Assembly (NCBI GenBank): GCA_025449475.1
Contig: JANWJM010000035.1
Span: forward strand, 1 to 13,937
Source: Thermoactinomycetaceae bacterium
Lineage (GTDB): Bacteria > Bacillota > Bacilli > Thermoactinomycetales > Thermoactinomycetaceae
Length of the DNA stretch: 13,937 nucleotides
Reading direction: 5' to 3'
A program made the translations under genes and the position numbers. Below are positions 12,913 to 13,937 of the stretch, piece after piece (position 1 is the first letter of the stretch; each line of letters opens with the position of its first letter). The notes beneath the pieces are model-generated. The model had not been told where the DNA came from and did no database searches. It was given only the letters and a program-made list of their open reading frames with translations.

Positions 12913-13937
12913 CGGTCATTTTCCTCCTTTTTCTGACGGATAGTCTCCACATCTTTATCGCCACGTCCCGAAAGACAAACGAAAATAAGATCCTCTTTGG
13001 GGCGCTGCGCTGCCAATTGCATCGCTTTGGCAATGGCATGCGATGACTCAAGCGCCGGTAAGATCCCTTCATATTTGCATAAGTCGCTCACTGCTTGCAG
13101 TGCTTCTTCATCGGTGACAGCTGTATAATCCACGCGCCCACTCTCCTTGAGATGGGAATGCTCCGGACCTACACCCGGATAATCCAGTCCTGCCGAAATC
13201 GAATGTGCTTCTTGGACTTGTCCATGTTCATCTTGCAACAGATAGGTATAAGTTCCATGCAGTACACCTGGACGACCCTTTGAAAGCGAAGCGCCATGTT
13301 CTTTTGTCTCTAGCCCTCTTCCTCCGGCTTCAACACCAAATAATTCAACATCTGCATCACCGATAAAGGCCGTAAACATACCAATCGCATTACTTCCACC
13401 CCCCACACATGCTACCACTGCATCAGGCAAACGACCTTCTTTTTGAAGAATCTGCTCTCGCGCTTCATCTCCAATCACGCGTTGAAAATATTTCACCATC
13501 TGGGGATAAGGATGGGGTCCAACCACAGAACCAATGCAGTAGAACGACTCACGGACCTTTGCAACCCATTGACGCAACGCCTCATTGGTCGCATCTTTCA
13601 ACGTGCGACTCCCTGACGTAACTGGGATCACTCGCGCACCAAGAAGTTCCATGCGAAAAACATTTAATTGTTGTCTTTTTACATCCTCTTCCCCCATATA
13701 GACTTCACATTCCAAATCGAGGAGTGCTGCCACCGTTGCCGTCGCGACTCCATGTTGACCGGCTCCGGTCTCGGCAATCAATTTTTTCTTGCCGAGACGT
13801 TTCGCCAATAATGCTTGCCCAATCGTATTATTAATCTTATGAGCACCTGTATGGTTTAAATCTTCGCGCTTCAAATAGATTTTGGCTCCTCCACATTTCT
13901 CCGTTAGCCGTTTGGCGAATGTGATGGGTGTTGGACG
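12909..13937 (-). CDS. trpB: Tryptophan synthase beta subunit TrpB, partial (N-terminus beyond window)
   Basis: PLP enzyme that condenses indole with L-serine to give tryptophan. The frame stays open to the right edge (first full codon 13935-13937), giving 342 residues of an expected roughly 400, so about 55 N-terminal residues are outside. Visible signatures are RPTPITFAKRL at the edge, KREDLNHTGAHKINN with the PLP lysine at fragment residue 34, AETGAGQHGVATA with the catalytic glutamate, the phosphate cup GGGSNAIG, and GLDYPGVGPEHS. The C-terminal SGRGDKD also matches. The gene ends by overlapping trpA by four bases. The upstream trp genes and any leader regulation lie outside the window. 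Confidence 0.98.
   Translation of the reverse strand, partial: RPTPITFAKRLTEKCGGAKIYLKREDLNHTGAHKINNTIGQALLAKRLGKKKLIAETGAGQHGVATATVAALLDLECEVYMGEEDVKRQQLNVFRMELLGARVIPVTSGSRTLKDATNEALRQWVAKVRESFYCIGSVVGPHPYPQMVKYFQRVIGDEAREQILQKEGRLPDAVVACVGGGSNAIGMFTAFIGDADVELFGVEAGGRGLETKEHGASLSKGRPGVLHGTYTYLLQDEHGQVQEAHSISAGLDYPGVGPEHSHLKESGRVDYTAVTDEEALQAVSDLCKYEGILPALESSHAIAKAMQLAAQRPKEDLIFVCLSGRGDKDVETIRQKKEENDR

Noticed and set aside
1..13937. Possible mobile element, CRISPR array, prophage, toxin-antitoxin or defence system.
   Set aside because: No transposase, integrase, spaced repeats, terminal inverted repeats or known defence domains were seen. Nearly all space is taken by syntenic housekeeping genes.
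1..13937. tRNA or rRNA genes and named riboswitches.
   Set aside because: No tRNA cloverleaf or rRNA segment was recognised in the gaps. The dapB upstream region is too short and lacks a lysine-riboswitch-like structure, since dapB is preceded directly by ypjD.

Overview
The window is ordinary core chromosome from a low-to-mid GC, Gram-positive, probably endospore-forming member of the Bacillales. The evidence is the gene order, which runs colinear with the Bacillus subtilis trp-qcr-ypj-dapB-bsh neighbourhood, together with bacillithiol synthesis genes, a Firmicute-type three-gene bc complex (Rieske protein, short cytochrome b, and subunit IV fused to cytochrome c), homologues of the sporulation-associated YpjB and YpiF, and GGAGG-type ribosome binding sites with several TTG or GTG starts. 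The gene set would suit a Thermoactinomycetaceae-like or related lineage, but I cannot name a genus from sequence alone.

Layout from right to left, the direction in which all genes but one are transcribed. Positions 13937-9802: trpB (cut by the window edge), trpA, hisC and tyrA, the tail of an aromatic amino acid supercluster, closed by a strong terminator (9741-9781). In B. subtilis aroE and ypiA follow; here they are replaced by one unrecognised 370-residue protein (8540-9652). Next come a 60-residue protein that is little more than an IDEAL domain, at the place of ypiB, and a YpiF (DUF2487) homologue. A terminator and a good candidate promoter overlap between these two small genes.

Positions 7584-4755: a clear SigA-type promoter with two direct repeats just downstream drives qcrA-qcrB-qcrC, the menaquinol:cytochrome c oxidoreductase. 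A 12-bp perfect hairpin three bases after the qcrC stop separates it from the membrane protein gene ypjA and the secreted, membrane-anchored ypjB. ypjC (YitT family) is the only plus-strand gene. It converges on ypjB over a shared bidirectional terminator and diverges from ypjD-dapB over a 127-bp intergenic region holding a 30-bp interrupted palindrome.

Positions 2853-1: ypjD (MazG-like), dapB (lysine/diaminopimelate pathway), then bshB1 and bshA (bacillithiol), the last cut by the left edge. mgsA, which lies between dapB and bshB1 in B. subtilis, is absent; a 228-bp gap without a convincing gene stands there.

I found no mobile element, CRISPR array, tRNA or rRNA gene, prophage or defence system. 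The points of interest are local: gene replacements in a conserved neighbourhood, a minimal IDEAL protein, a promoter embedded over a terminator, and several unexplained operator-like repeats.
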